Origin: Acanthacorydalis orientalis | Taxonomy: Eukaryota; Arthropoda; Insecta; Megaloptera; Corydalidae | Assembly: GCA_034766995.1 (NCBI GenBank) | Contig: CM068314.1 | Span: forward strand, 36,038,208-36,102,207 | Direction of reading: 5' to 3' | Length of the DNA stretch: 64,000 nt | Shown here: positions 26,125-37,560 of the stretch, piece after piece | Numbering within the stretch: position 1 is the stretch's first letter | Layout: each line of letters begins with the position of its first letter | The notes under the pieces: generated by a model | Told to the model about the DNA's origin: nothing | The model's input: the letters and a program-made list of their open reading frames with translations, nothing else | Database searches by the model: none | Position numbers and translations under genes: made by a program

Positions 26125-27794
26125 TCATTTCTTATTCGCAGCTTTTTCTCTTCCTTTCTTTCCTTCCACAAGAGATGATCTCTCTTTTTCAGTCAAAAGT
26201 GGCAATATATTGGTTACAACACCTGTTCCTAATGTAAGGGTACCATCACGAAGTGTAAACCTTTGCCCTTGCTCCATAACCATGGGTCTTAATAATCTAA
26301 GAACTAACCTGTACAAGAATTAAGTTGTATTTAAATTACCTTGAAATTAATTTTAATAGAATTTTGTTAAATAATATATAAGTACCTAATTATGTGTTTG
26401 TTTAGAGATATGCATATTTCAGTACTTACTTAGCATCTTCACCTGGCATTATCATTTCTTTATCTGGTATTGTAACTTGAACAGCACAATCCCATGTTCT
26501 AGAGAACATCTGAAGTTGAATATATGATGTAAAAGGTTTTGTACGACCACCTTCATCTTTACTTAAAATGTATACTTGAGCTTCGAGCTGATCAAATGCT
26601 TTAATTGAACCAGGTTTACACATAACCATTCCTCTTCGAATGTCATCTCTCTTTATACCTCGAACTAAAGCTCCAAGCTGATCACCAGCTTGTGCTTCTT
26701 CAAGTATTTGATGAAACATTTCAACTCCAGTAACTGTAGATTTTATAACTTTATTGTATCCAATAAACTCACAATCAGCTCCTTTTTTTAGTATTCCACG
26801 TTCTAGACGACCTGTAACTACAGTGCCACGGCCAGGAATCGAATACACATTTTCAACAGGAAGTAAAAATGGTTTATCTAAATCTCTTTGTGGTGTAGGT
26901 ATATTTTTATCGACAGCATCTAATAATTTCATAATTGCATCAGATCCAACATCAGGGTTTTTTCCTTCTAAAGCACATAGTGCTGAGCCTTTAATAATTG
27001 GTACATTATCTCCATCATAACCCATTTCAGACATAAGTTCACGTATTTCCATTTCTACTAATTCTACCATTTCTTGATCTGCTGCATCAACTTTATTAAT
27101 GAAAATTACAATATGATTAACACCTATTTGTTTAGCAAGTAATAAATGCTCCCTGGTTTGTGGCATAGCTCCATCAGTAGCAGCTACAACCAGAATAGCT
27201 CCATCCATTTGGGCTGTACCAGTAATCATATTCTAAAATATAAATTTTAACAAAGTAATTAACAACATACACATATATTGTATTGCCTACTGCAATTGTT
27301 TAGACACCTACTTTAATATAATCAGCATGACCTGGACAATCCGTATGTCCATAATGTCTATTTTCAGTTTGGTATTCTACGTGAGCTACGTTAATAGTGA
27401 TGCCTCTAGATTTTTCTTCTGGAGCATTGTCGATTTCAGCGTATCCCTTTGCTTGTGCTAATTGTTTATCTGATAGAACTTTCGTAATTGCCGCAGTAAG
27501 GGTAGTTTTCCCATGATCTACATGTCCAATAGTTCCAACATTACAATGGGGTTTATTTCTTTGAAATACTTTTTTTTCTGCATAAAATCTTTGTAATGTG
27601 GTTGTAGGTATAATACATTGCAATATTTGTTGACTTCTTTGATATTTGGTTATTTCTCGGCTAAATAATAATTGTTTCAAGGATTGCTGAATAACTACAA
27701 AAAATATAACCTAATGAGTTAACTGAATCACTCTTTTACCTTATATTATACAAGTACCAGGAAATATAGCTCTGGCTGAAATTAATGTAGCCAT
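26125..27794 (-). CDS. TUFM: Elongation factor Tu, mitochondrial
   Basis: Mitochondrial EF-Tu delivers aminoacyl-tRNA to the mitoribosome as a ternary complex with GTP. Four minus-strand exons fit: 27758-27794, 27312-27694, 26430-27232 and 26125-26308, totalling 468 codons, usual for the family. Introns have a GTACTT donor with a TTTTTTGTAG acceptor, a GTAGGT donor with a TATTTTAG acceptor, and a GTAAGT donor with a TTGTACAG acceptor. Motifs are GHVDHGKT (69-76), RGITI (109-113), DCPGH (131-135), NKVD (186-189) and SAL (223-225), followed by the beta-barrel domains and a lysine-rich tail ending AANKK. The first 50 or so residues are basic and hydroxylated with hardly any acid, as a mitochondrial presequence should be. 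Exon 1 is only 37 nt, and its donor is weak (CTG|GTACTT). Reading past it meets a stop after five more codons, so the splice is needed. Spelling of the first 13 residues is the least certain part. Confidence 0.95.
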
Positions 27795-27960
27795 AACTGT
27801 ATTATATAAATATATTCTAAATAATTTGTTCTCTGGAACCTAATATTTATTTTTAAAATACATTTACATGTGATGGCTACTGCGTATATTTTATTATTTA
27901 TTCAGTAGATGGCAGCAGAAACGCTTCATACATCATAATTGGTACATATTAATTCTAAAA
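27795..27960 (-). promoter_or_regulatory. TUFM upstream region with a CTCF-like site
   Basis: This is the likely promoter and 5' UTR of TUFM. The stretch TCAGTAGATGGCAGC at 27902-27916 matches the CTCF core YAGRKGGCRS completely and three of the four bases before it. It lies about 110 bp upstream of the start codon. No TATA box stands out. The site is a motif match only. Confidence 0.35.
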
Positions 27961-28202
27961 TTTACGATCATGTAGAAATCTTCCTAAAAAATGTTATAGA
28001 ATACTAAAAACATCTCAAGCACAATAAAAAAACATTTAATAATTATATCTCTATTGTATTACTATGTGCACAGTCCGGGTTTAGTAAGTGATAAAGATGT
28101 GTATTTGTTGTAAATAAAAAAATAATAAGATATGGAAATTTTTGCTTAAAAGTTCATTTGTATTTCCGCTCAGACAATTATATTTGTTATTTTACTAATA
28201 TG

Positions 28203-28247
<45 letters not shown>

Positions 28248-28934
28248 TGTAACATTTTTTTTCGAAACATGATCAAACGATAGTACATTATTAAAAATTA
28301 ATTTTTAAGTTCAAAATTATTCTACAGGCAGTTAACATTTTTAATTGAAGTTGTAATTTAAAATTATCTTCAATTGGTAGTTACAAAAAAAGTAAACAGG
28401 ATGTGGAAAAAGGTAGTTACTAACTAATATTATTTTGAATTTTTATAATGAAATGTACATTACTGTGAATATAACCGAAGCTGGAAGATATGTTATAATG
28501 AACTTCAGCGCAATTCCTGCGAATACTTCGAAAGAATACATAATTTTGGAAATAAACTAAAAGCCTTAAGACCTCAGAGTTTTAAAATTGCTGAATATAT
28601 TGATATTGAGACTAATAATATCCAAAGTTTACTTTATAATACTCTTTATGCCAATCGAAAAAAACAAAACATAAAAAACTAGCGGTGTTGAGTATACTGC
28701 GAGAAATATATATCTCATTATCACCAGCATAGACATTGAACAATAAGTTCATTACTCCGGGCCGGCACTGAACTTGAAATATAATCTAGATAATAATTTA
28801 ATAACTTACAGTTGGGAATATAAGAAAAATGCATTATAGCATAACAATAGGTGTAATTATCTTCATAAAATGCTCCCAGTTTGCATCACACCAGTTCAAA
28901 GAAACTATGAGATCAACAGTAAACGAAAAATACA

Positions 28935-28995
<61 letters not shown>

Positions 28996-29017
28996 AAATT
29001 ATCTCCAAAAAAATTCG

Positions 29018-29218
29018 ACGACGTCGACTTATTTTATGATATTGAGGTTTTTATGATACTCAAATATATTTACCCAGATATAAAATAACACGTTGCAATC
29101 TGTTTGCGATAATGATTATATGGACAACTAACATGTATCTTTCTCTATGTATACAATAAAAATTATCCATAAAATATTATAAAATACACGTTGCAAAAAT
29201 TAATCTATCTGGAAGAAT

Positions 29219-29271
<53 letters not shown>

Positions 29272-29345
29272 ATATAAAATATATATATAAATCCATAACG
29301 TCGACTTATTTGATACGTTGTTTCTATGATACCCAAATATGATTA
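29018..29345 (+). repeat. Duplicated segment around AT runs
   Basis: Two segments, 29021-29075 and 29294-29345, both begin ACGTCGACTTATTT and continue with a related TTTxTATGATACxCAAATAT stretch. Each follows an AT microsatellite (28938-28993 and 29222-29285). The second leads into the GC-rich module at 29387-29446, so both may be pieces of the same dispersed element. Confidence 0.5.
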
Positions 29346-29386
29346 GCTTTATTCGGTTACATCTACATAGTTATAATTGACAAGTA

Positions 29387-29446
29387 GGCGAGCGTAGCGA
29401 GCCCGGGAGTTGGTGAGCGTAGCAAACAGGGGGCGAAACGCCCTAG
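29387..29446 (+). repeat. GC-rich module resembling a Helitron 3' end (copy 1)
   Basis: A GC-rich block in an AT-rich background contains two versions of GGYGAGCGTAGCRA, then the hairpin GGGCG AAA CGCCC (29431-29443), and ends CTAG directly before T and an AT run. Helitron 3' ends have a short GC-rich hairpin followed by CTRR inserted before T, so this fits apart from the hairpin touching CTAG. The last 35 bases align with 63349-63383 at 24 positions. No Rep/helicase gene is present. Confidence 0.4.
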
Positions 29447-29737
29447 TATATATATATATATATATACACGAACATTTTTACATTTTAAATAACATAAAAA
29501 AATGTTGTTTTATGCAAGAATTTAATGTTTATGTAATAGTCTAAGTTATTAATACGAAATATAGTGACATTTTTTTAAAAAATGACATTTTGAAGAATTT
29601 CTCTTAAGAACATAACTTAATATTCCTAACGAATTAATGACAAAAAGTTTTTATTTTTTAAAGGGTATTAATCAATCAAACGGACTTATTTCTTATAATA
29701 TTGAATAACATGATATGTACATGCATACACACAAATG

Positions 29738-29812
<75 letters not shown>

Positions 29813-30360
29813 ATAGAGGTATTATACAATTGTAAAATCTGTATAAAAAATTAGATATGTAAAAAAAATTATAAAAATATAGATATGTAGCTTCCAATAT
29901 TCCATTGAAGATGAAAGGTTCCATTATGATATTTTACTTTCTGTCTACAATCACTTTAAATTCTGGGTGAAGATGACGGAGGTCAAAAACAAATGAAGAA
30001 AAACACAAACTTATAGGTGGTCACTAGGATTAAAATAGTACAATTACCGATAGTGAATCCACAGGAAAACAAGAAAATGACGGCCCGTCAGTCTTAAAAT
30101 ATCGTTTTATTTTCTAGTGGAAATGATTTCTTTCGAAAATTTTACAAGCAGATTTTGTTATTTTATTTGAAAATATAGCGCTCCATAAAAGAAATACAGA
30201 GCGTTAAAAATATAGAATATCAGCGCTAGTAAGCTTATAAACATAAATACTCAATATTATAGAAATATTCGTACTCATTTTATATCTCATATTTTACTGT
30301 ATTTAAATTTATAGAACACTTTTGTGAAAACAAGTGTACATATACGTAATATATTAGATG

Positions 30361-30801
30361 TACAAATTAATTCGGTGTCTTTTTCATAGAAAGTTAGTAT
30401 TTATGGAAAAATGGAATACATTTCAATCTTCAAAATATCTCCCATTATTTTATATAGTTTTGCTCCATCGGTTGGGTAACTGATGATGCCCACATTGAAA
30501 AAGATGGTAGCTTTGACTCAATGAAGTCGTAATGCATTTTCGGACTTCTTCCAGTGTTTTACTACTTTGACTTGTTTTATGCGCCACAAAATCTTCCCCT
30601 AAAGTCGAACGAATCAATCGCATCGCTCCGGCAGCATTCTTGTCAACTGGAATGCGAAAAATATGCAATGTCTAATATGCTGCTTTTCAAACGTAATCGT
30701 GTTCACTACAGTTTTGAGCGCTAATACTGACGCTTCAAAATTATGACAAGAAAATATTTTAATTTATTAATTCAATGTAAAAACACCGAATTAATTTTTT
30801 A
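30361..30801 (-). mobile_element. Short mariner-derived element (MITE-like copy B)
   Basis: The terminal repeats are TACAAATTAATTCGGTGTC at 30361 and its inverted partner ending at 30801. On the minus strand about 45 residues of the mariner N-terminal domain (FEKQHIRHC, then a shifted frame with AAGAMRLIRSTLGEDF) run directly into the C-terminal end (SKTLEEVRKCI, then QLPNRWSKTI, a stop, and NNGRYFED). The whole central transposase, including the catalytic core, is gone. The element is 441 bp. The same fusion occurs in the element at 61905-62410, so it was probably copied in this shortened form. Confidence 0.8.
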
Positions 30802-30807
30802 GACTTA

Positions 30808-30853
<46 letters not shown>

Positions 30854-31457
30854 CCTGGTATCTGCGTTATTTTCATGCGACAAAATTTATTTAAATTCTT
30901 GTACAATATTTATTACTAGCTGTGAAGAAATAAGAAAATATTAAACCTTATTAATTTTCATAAATAAATATGAACATTTAAATAGTTTTATTTTACTTTA
31001 TACATAATTTTTAATTGTCAGCTTAAATTCCGTTACAGAACATACAACAAACTTTTCATTTAGTAATTCGACAAAATTAGACGAACTAACCTCTATAGAA
31101 TTATCCTTCGGTTTTAATTAAACTTTATATTGCAAATTATTCTACTACTCTGTTCAGAAAAGTATCTCTCTGTTACAAACGCAGAAAGTTTTAATACATA
31201 CAATATGTCATAATTTAAATGTCAAAACAGAGAACTAAATTCGATACGCAATTTAAACATATGGAACAAAATTGTTTTTGTATTAAAAAATATGAGATTA
31301 GGTCAACTTGATAAAACGATTTCACTGGATTCGCATATGAAAATGTTTACTTATTTGTTTTTTATCTGTCGTGTATTTAGTCGAATAATATAAAATTATT
31401 TCCATTTGCTCATTTACAAAAAAATTAATATTATTTTGAAGTGAAAAAAAACGATTT

Positions 31458-31503
<46 letters not shown>

Positions 31504-34500
31504 TAGTGATAGTGTAAAATAAAAAAAATACAATTAAGAAATAAAGTAAATATTTAAAAATTGATTATAAAAAAATGTACTTGTAAAAATAGTATTTTAT
31601 TTATAAGAGTTGTGGACATTTATTTCAGAGTTTTAAGCGTCAATTCTAATTAAATATTATAATAATAAATTATTTATTTCAATATGAAACAAAAACAATT
31701 ACATTTTCCATGTATTCATATTCATATACAGAAGTTAACAATAAGCTAGATTAATATAAATTAGTACAAAACTGGCGTAAATAATTAAAAATAAATTAAA
31801 TGTATGAAAAGGAAACAATGACACAGGTATTTTAATATCATTATAAAAAACAGACTCGTTCACAATTGTCTAATACCTCTTCCAATTATTTTGCGGTCAC
31901 TGTTAAAGTCTTTTGTGACTGTATTACACAAGCATAATGAATAGAAAGAAAAAACTTTTAAAAAATAAAATTCCCACGAGCTGTCACGACATTGAAACAC
32001 GTATTGCTCGACTCGTAAACTTCGTTATAATGAGGATGCTACAATTCAATGTGCAAGCGTTTGTAAACGTTACAGAAAAGTCATTATTTTCTCACTTAAC
32101 GTTGAATTGATGTCGTTATTTACATCAGTTTTATATACCGTAAGTGTACGCACTGCACAATAAGCACGTAAAACGGTTCAAGATGTCAAATATTTGTACG
32201 ATGTATCACAAAAACGCGGAATGCTAAAGAAATATTTACACACTTTACATTAAATCTACACAGAAATCTATAAGGAAAGATGTGTTCAAGAATTAATTAT
32301 AATTAATTAAACAACTAAGCAATTAAAAAACTATTCTTTACTTAGTCTCTTTTAAAAAAATTAAAAAATAGTCTAATGTGGAATTAATTTAAAATTGTTT
32401 TAAAATTTATTATTTTTACTTTTTTCAAATACTTATAAAAAGTATAAAAACTATAAACATAAGTGTTGAAAGGTAGAACTAGTAGAAAATATATATTGTG
32501 ATCTAGTTACATTATAGATGTGAAATAAATTACAATATATCGATCATTACTGGAATGCAATTAGTCCCAAAAAACGCAAAAATACTACACTAATTTTAAT
32601 ATTTCATTAATAGTCACAAATTATTATATATTTTAATAGGCTAAAATAAAAAACGAATATCAATACATTGTAATTTATTTATATAAAAATAAAACTGTCA
32701 ATCATAACGAAAAATGTTAATTTTTAAAAATCAATGTTTTCTCTTATTTGTAAACACTTACATTCAAATGGAAATAATTGAGATTCGTTGTGATTATCTG
32801 AGGACGGTACTTATAGTTGAATTTAGTTAATTGTGATTCGTTGTAATTTTTGGAGTATAAATTTAATACCGTTCAGTGCAGTTAATTATGATCGGTTCAT
32901 CTCACTTAAGTATGTCAGATTATGCTAATTAATTTATTACAAATTTGCATTCATTTACGAATACGGTTAAGTTATTAAATTGATAATAATTAAGTAGTTA
33001 ATTTTAATCAATCATTTTAATTCGTAGATTTAATAACAGCCATAAATTATTTTTTACTAATTGCAATTACTTATTATAACATTGTGAATATCATTTTATT
33101 ATTTTGAATTTTGTCCATTTAATTCTTTTAACTAGTTTTATTTTTTAGAGACCATGTTTATAATGAATTACGGTAAATTATAATGGAACGTATAAAATGA
33201 AAACATATTTTTTTTATTAAACCTCAACGAAAATAGTACAAAAGCAACATGTATTCTGTATGGTTCTATATTAATTAAGTAATAAGACATAAAATTTTTA
33301 AATAAATAATACATTATAAAATTATAATTGCATATTTTTATACCAGTCATTTTGTCGATGACTCGTTCTGATGGATTTCGTCCTTTTAGATCATATGAGT
33401 GCTTGTTCTCTACTTTTAGGTTTGGTACATGTTTTAACTTCAGGTAAATAGATGTTTAATATTTACTTGAAGATAGCACTTCTATTGAAACTAGAAGCAG
33501 AGAATAGATACTCAGATGATGCAAAAGGACGAAAAATATTTGAATAGTGTGATAGAGTATACTTTTATATGTTTCAACAGAAATTAAATGATTAAGACAA
33601 GACTGTATGTAATTTATTTTTAAACACTATTGCATGAATAAGAGATTTTATTTTAAAATATTGATAAATAATTTAAATCAACTAAAAAAAATATTTATAT
33701 ATTTTAAAATTCATACTATTTAACTTTTCATAAGTACTCTATAAAATGCATATAAAAAAAGGAAAAAAAATCAATATTAATTAAAACAAAAAATAGCTAA
33801 CTGATGTAAGTAACTTTCATATGTTAAATTTTCTTTAACAGATGAATTTTTAAAATCCTTTTTAAACTTCTTATAGTTTTTAAGGTACGTTTCATAAAAC
33901 TCAAGAATTTTTGTTAACAAAATTAATTTCTACGCTGTCATCTGAAACAATTTCAACTAATAGCATCAGACATAAAGTATCTTCAATAATAACTAATTTT
34001 ATAATATATATGCACGGAAAAAATTTTGAATAAATCTCACAATCATAATAATTACAAATGAATGTAAATATTTCTGTTATCAAATACGAAGAATTTATTG
34101 AAGAGAGATTATTATGATTATCGTGGAAGTGTGATGCAAATAACAGCATTGTGGTTTTGTTGAATTACATTTCAAAATATTCCTTAACCTTTGAAAACGA
34201 CTTGGAATACAAATAATGTATGATTATGCACGCGTGCTGCACCTAAAAAAAGGACGTGCTGCATTCGTTTCACATAAAAACTATTACAAAAATTTTAAAT
34301 GTTTAACAGTAAACACAATAAATGTCAATTTTCTTGTGGTAACTATTACCGTTGTCGATGCACATAGAATCAATTTTTTTTAAAAAAGAATTTCTTGTTT
34401 TTATACTTTTTCCTACCTATTTACCCTGATTATAACTTATTCTTGACATAATAGTTTAACTATCGAAGTCATGTATTAAGAAAAAAAACATTATTATGTT

Positions 34501-34743
34501 AATACATGCAGCACTGCGTTCAATTAAAATTTCAATTGTTTGCAGTCATTGCAGTGGCATAATTGGCATTCTTACCACTGATTTTTAAGTTACAGTCCAT
34601 GATCATGGAGAAACATTAACGTTTGTATTGTTTCATTTCATTTTTTTTATAAATAGTTAAGCGTAACAATATGAAAAATATAAAAAGTAATTATTATTTA
34701 TATGAAAAATAATAACTGTTTGCGTAAAAGATAATTCTAAGAT
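30802..34743. other. Intergenic AT-rich stretch
   Basis: AT runs lie at 30811-30852 and 31461-31501. A slightly GC-richer block at 31890-32270 has no recognisable coding frame. A perfect 12-bp palindrome CCATGATCATGG occurs near 34594-34605. Otherwise nothing is seen. Confidence 0.5.
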
Positions 34744-35042
34744 TAATTCTTTTTTCGATTCACAAACCACACCCACATTTTTCGATCGAAAATATTCAAT
34801 AAATTACTATTGTTTATTTTTGATTGTTGCATATCGATATTCGATGGTAATTCCAACATCTTCAGAACGCTTAAATATAGAAAAATCTATCGCCAAGGTA
34901 CAGCCATTTCTGTACCACGGTACTTTGAGTATGATTGCGTTGTCATCTAAATGCTCATAAACGACAATCATAATCAATAGTAATTTATTGAATATTTTTA
35001 ATCGGAAAAAGTGGTGTGGCTTGTGGGATGAAAAAATAATTC
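34744..35042. repeat. Long fold-back element (about 300 bp)
   Basis: Arms of about 80 bp (34744-34830 and 34961-35042) are inverted copies. A 24-bp core is perfect: 34789-34812 pairs with 34975-34998 (AATATTCAATAAATTACTAT and flanks). Further out CACAAACCACACC pairs with GGTGTGGCTTGTG with one mismatch. The central 130 bp holds a smaller hairpin, GGTACAG CCATTT CTGTACC, at 34897-34916. No coding sequence and no clear target duplication were seen. A MITE or fold-back transposon is the simplest explanation. Confidence 0.75.
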
Positions 35043-35586
35043 ATTTCAGAAAATGAATTCAAGCCACAGTGTCAGAACTGTTTTGGAACTATTTTCAATT
35101 TATACTATTTCAGATTAGACTATACTATTTATTTAATTATTCGACTTTATACTACTTTAGATATAGCCACGTGTGTGTGTCTACGAGTATGATCAAATGT
35201 TATATTTGTACATTTTCTTAAGAAAATTTCTTATAATAAATTCGGAACGATTATTCAATTTTCCGGAATTGAAATTAATTCATTGTTTCTTTTATTAATT
35301 TCAATCTTGACTACTAAAAAGCATTTTATATTAATAAAAATAAATTTGTAACAAAATATTTTTTCAGAAATAAAAGTTTTAACTCAATTATTATATTTCT
35401 TCAAACTTTGATTATTCTGAAAAGTAGAAGCGAACACATAAAGAGAAATACTCTTGAAAGTTTCATTTGATGATAATTCATGCGAAAGATATGATTCCTC
35501 TCGACAACTTTAATATCTGATTTTTATAAAGTGACAAAGTAATAACCAAATAAAGAAACATACATAAGATAAAATGGCAACGAAAG

Positions 35587-35632
<46 letters not shown>

Positions 35633-35840
35633 GTAAAAATATTATCATTCCTGGCCTTTATTAAATGATTAATAAATTTATGAAGAACATTGAATTAATA
35701 AGATATTTATATCATATTTTTTAATTTTTTATATCTGCAATTTATTTTTATGAGAAACAATACTGTGATTACAAATTCATAAAAATTGAAATGATACACA
35801 TTCTTCATGGATAAACATTTTAGTTGATATTGTTTATATG

Positions 35841-35899
<59 letters not shown>

Positions 35900-36321
35900 A
35901 GATAGAGAGAGTAAATATTTATTACCGTTTATATATGTATATAATGGCAACATAAATAATTGACAAAGATTTAACGTGGAACTGTTAAGTCTACCAGAAA
36001 TAACTGAAATCAGTTGACGTCACTTGTACTGAATACTGTATACTAAACATGAATTTTTAAAATGTATTTCTGCTTTATGTTACCGTTGTAACACTCACTG
36101 GTTTTGAATTTCAAGCATTACAAAATTAATTTGTTCGTTCGTATAAACTTGTTTGCAAACATTTAATTGTAAAATCTGATGTGTTCCAGTAATGTCATAC
36201 AAAATACATAACTAAGTTTTCAGTGAAATGTATGTCCTCTAGCTTTTTTTTTCTGTTTGTTAAATATATGTGAGTGTATACACATATATAGATACATACA
36301 TACATATACATATTCATATTC

Positions 36322-36399
<78 letters not shown>

Positions 36400-37094
36400 G
36401 GAGAGAGAACCAATAGTTATTAGGTTGTACATCTCATGATGAAACTGAAATACAATTTATCGATTGTGTTTATCAATACTTGGACATTAATTATTTATAC
36501 AATGATGATTTCTTTTCTTATAACTTTTAATGTTATGTCAATATTATTAAATCAATATTATCATAATGAATTCATTAATGGATCATTTTTTGGCTAATTA
36601 AAATTTTTAAAAAAATAAATATCAAGACATAAATTTATCAAACTAGCCTGATTCAACGTAAACGGATATTTATTAAATAATAAGATGTTGATAACAATAA
36701 AATATTACATAAAATTGTTACTATAAATGTATGAAAAACTTGAATGCGAACAAACTACTTATATTAATTTCCAATAACATACAAAGTAAAGAAGTATGAT
36801 ATATGAAAAGTATAACAGTACTTCAAGAATGAAAATACAGTTAATTTTATACTGAGAAGTTCCAATTAACATATATTTTTTTCTTTGTATATGTGTAATA
36901 TGTGGTTAATTATTTTATACAGTGTTTGAAATGTAACTTCCTATTTTTAAATTGTAACTGTTTTTAAACTAAAAGGGATATTCAAATATATCTTTAAACG
37001 AATTGAACTTTAATTACTACCGTTTCTGTTAGAAGTGAATAATGACAACACAATTAAGTAAAAAAATCCGTGATAATAGATAAGGCTAAGGTAT
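35043..37094. other. Intergenic AT-rich stretch
   Basis: AT runs lie at 35591-35631, 35846-35895 (followed by a short GA run) and 36325-36396. No gene or other element is recognised. Confidence 0.5.
36325..36396. repeat. AT microsatellite
   Basis: About 72 bp of pure AT dinucleotide. Confidence 0.9.
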
Positions 37095-37560
37095 GAAATG
37101 GGTTCAATTGATTTTATTGGCCAGTATTTGCTACAAGACATTATTATTAGTGAGCAAACTTTAGAGATACTCCAAAATCTTCTATGACCTAACGTTTTTC
37201 AGTGGAAAAATACTCGAAAACTTCCTTTCATACAAGATAGAATTCCATTAAATTTTGACTAAACTTTTCGTATCTGAGTTAATAACTAGTTCTTAAAAAG
37301 GTGAATAGATCGGTGATGGCCAATTGAATAGCCTGTTCAAATCTAACGCTATGTCTTCTAACATTATTTTTACTACGGGGTTGAAACAAAAAAATTAACA
37401 CATTAAAACCAAGGATCAATGATGAACTTAAAAATGAAATTCGTAATTTTCTTGGTAATGTTCTAGGTGATTTCTTAAGAAAATATTTTGTAAATGTACT
37501 GGCAATATTACAGAAGTGTGTTTACAATATTAGAACATTTGATGCTGTTTAAAACTGAAA
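37095..37560 (+). pseudogene. Relic of a Tc1/mariner transposase, C-terminal half
   Basis: A frame-hopping reading shows DFIGQYLL and TLEILQNLL*P near 37110-37190, NN*FLKR*IDR*WPIE*P near 37280-37335 (compare NRWIGRRGPIEWP of the family), YF..G near 37365-37380, KPRINDELKNEIRNFLGNV at about 37409-37464, and LQKCV near 37510. This order is that of the C-terminal half of a mariner-type transposase. Stops occur every few codons. No terminal repeats were recognised, so the element ends are unknown. It is older than the other copies. Confidence 0.7.

Larger units (their letters stand above)
27961..30360. other. Intergenic AT-rich stretch
   Basis: Upstream of TUFM. AT runs lie at 28206-28241, 28938-28993, 29222-29285 and 29759-29809 (after AC at 29738). 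The duplicated segment and GC-rich module described separately lie at 29018-29446. No gene is seen. Confidence 0.55.

Noticed and set aside
26754..27020. Plus-strand open frame of 88 codons
   Set aside because: It is the shadow of TUFM exon 3 on the opposite strand.
32856..32877. TATAAAT followed by TCAGT resembling a core promoter
   Set aside because: The spacing is about 19 bases, too short for a TATA-initiator pair (about 30), and no gene follows.
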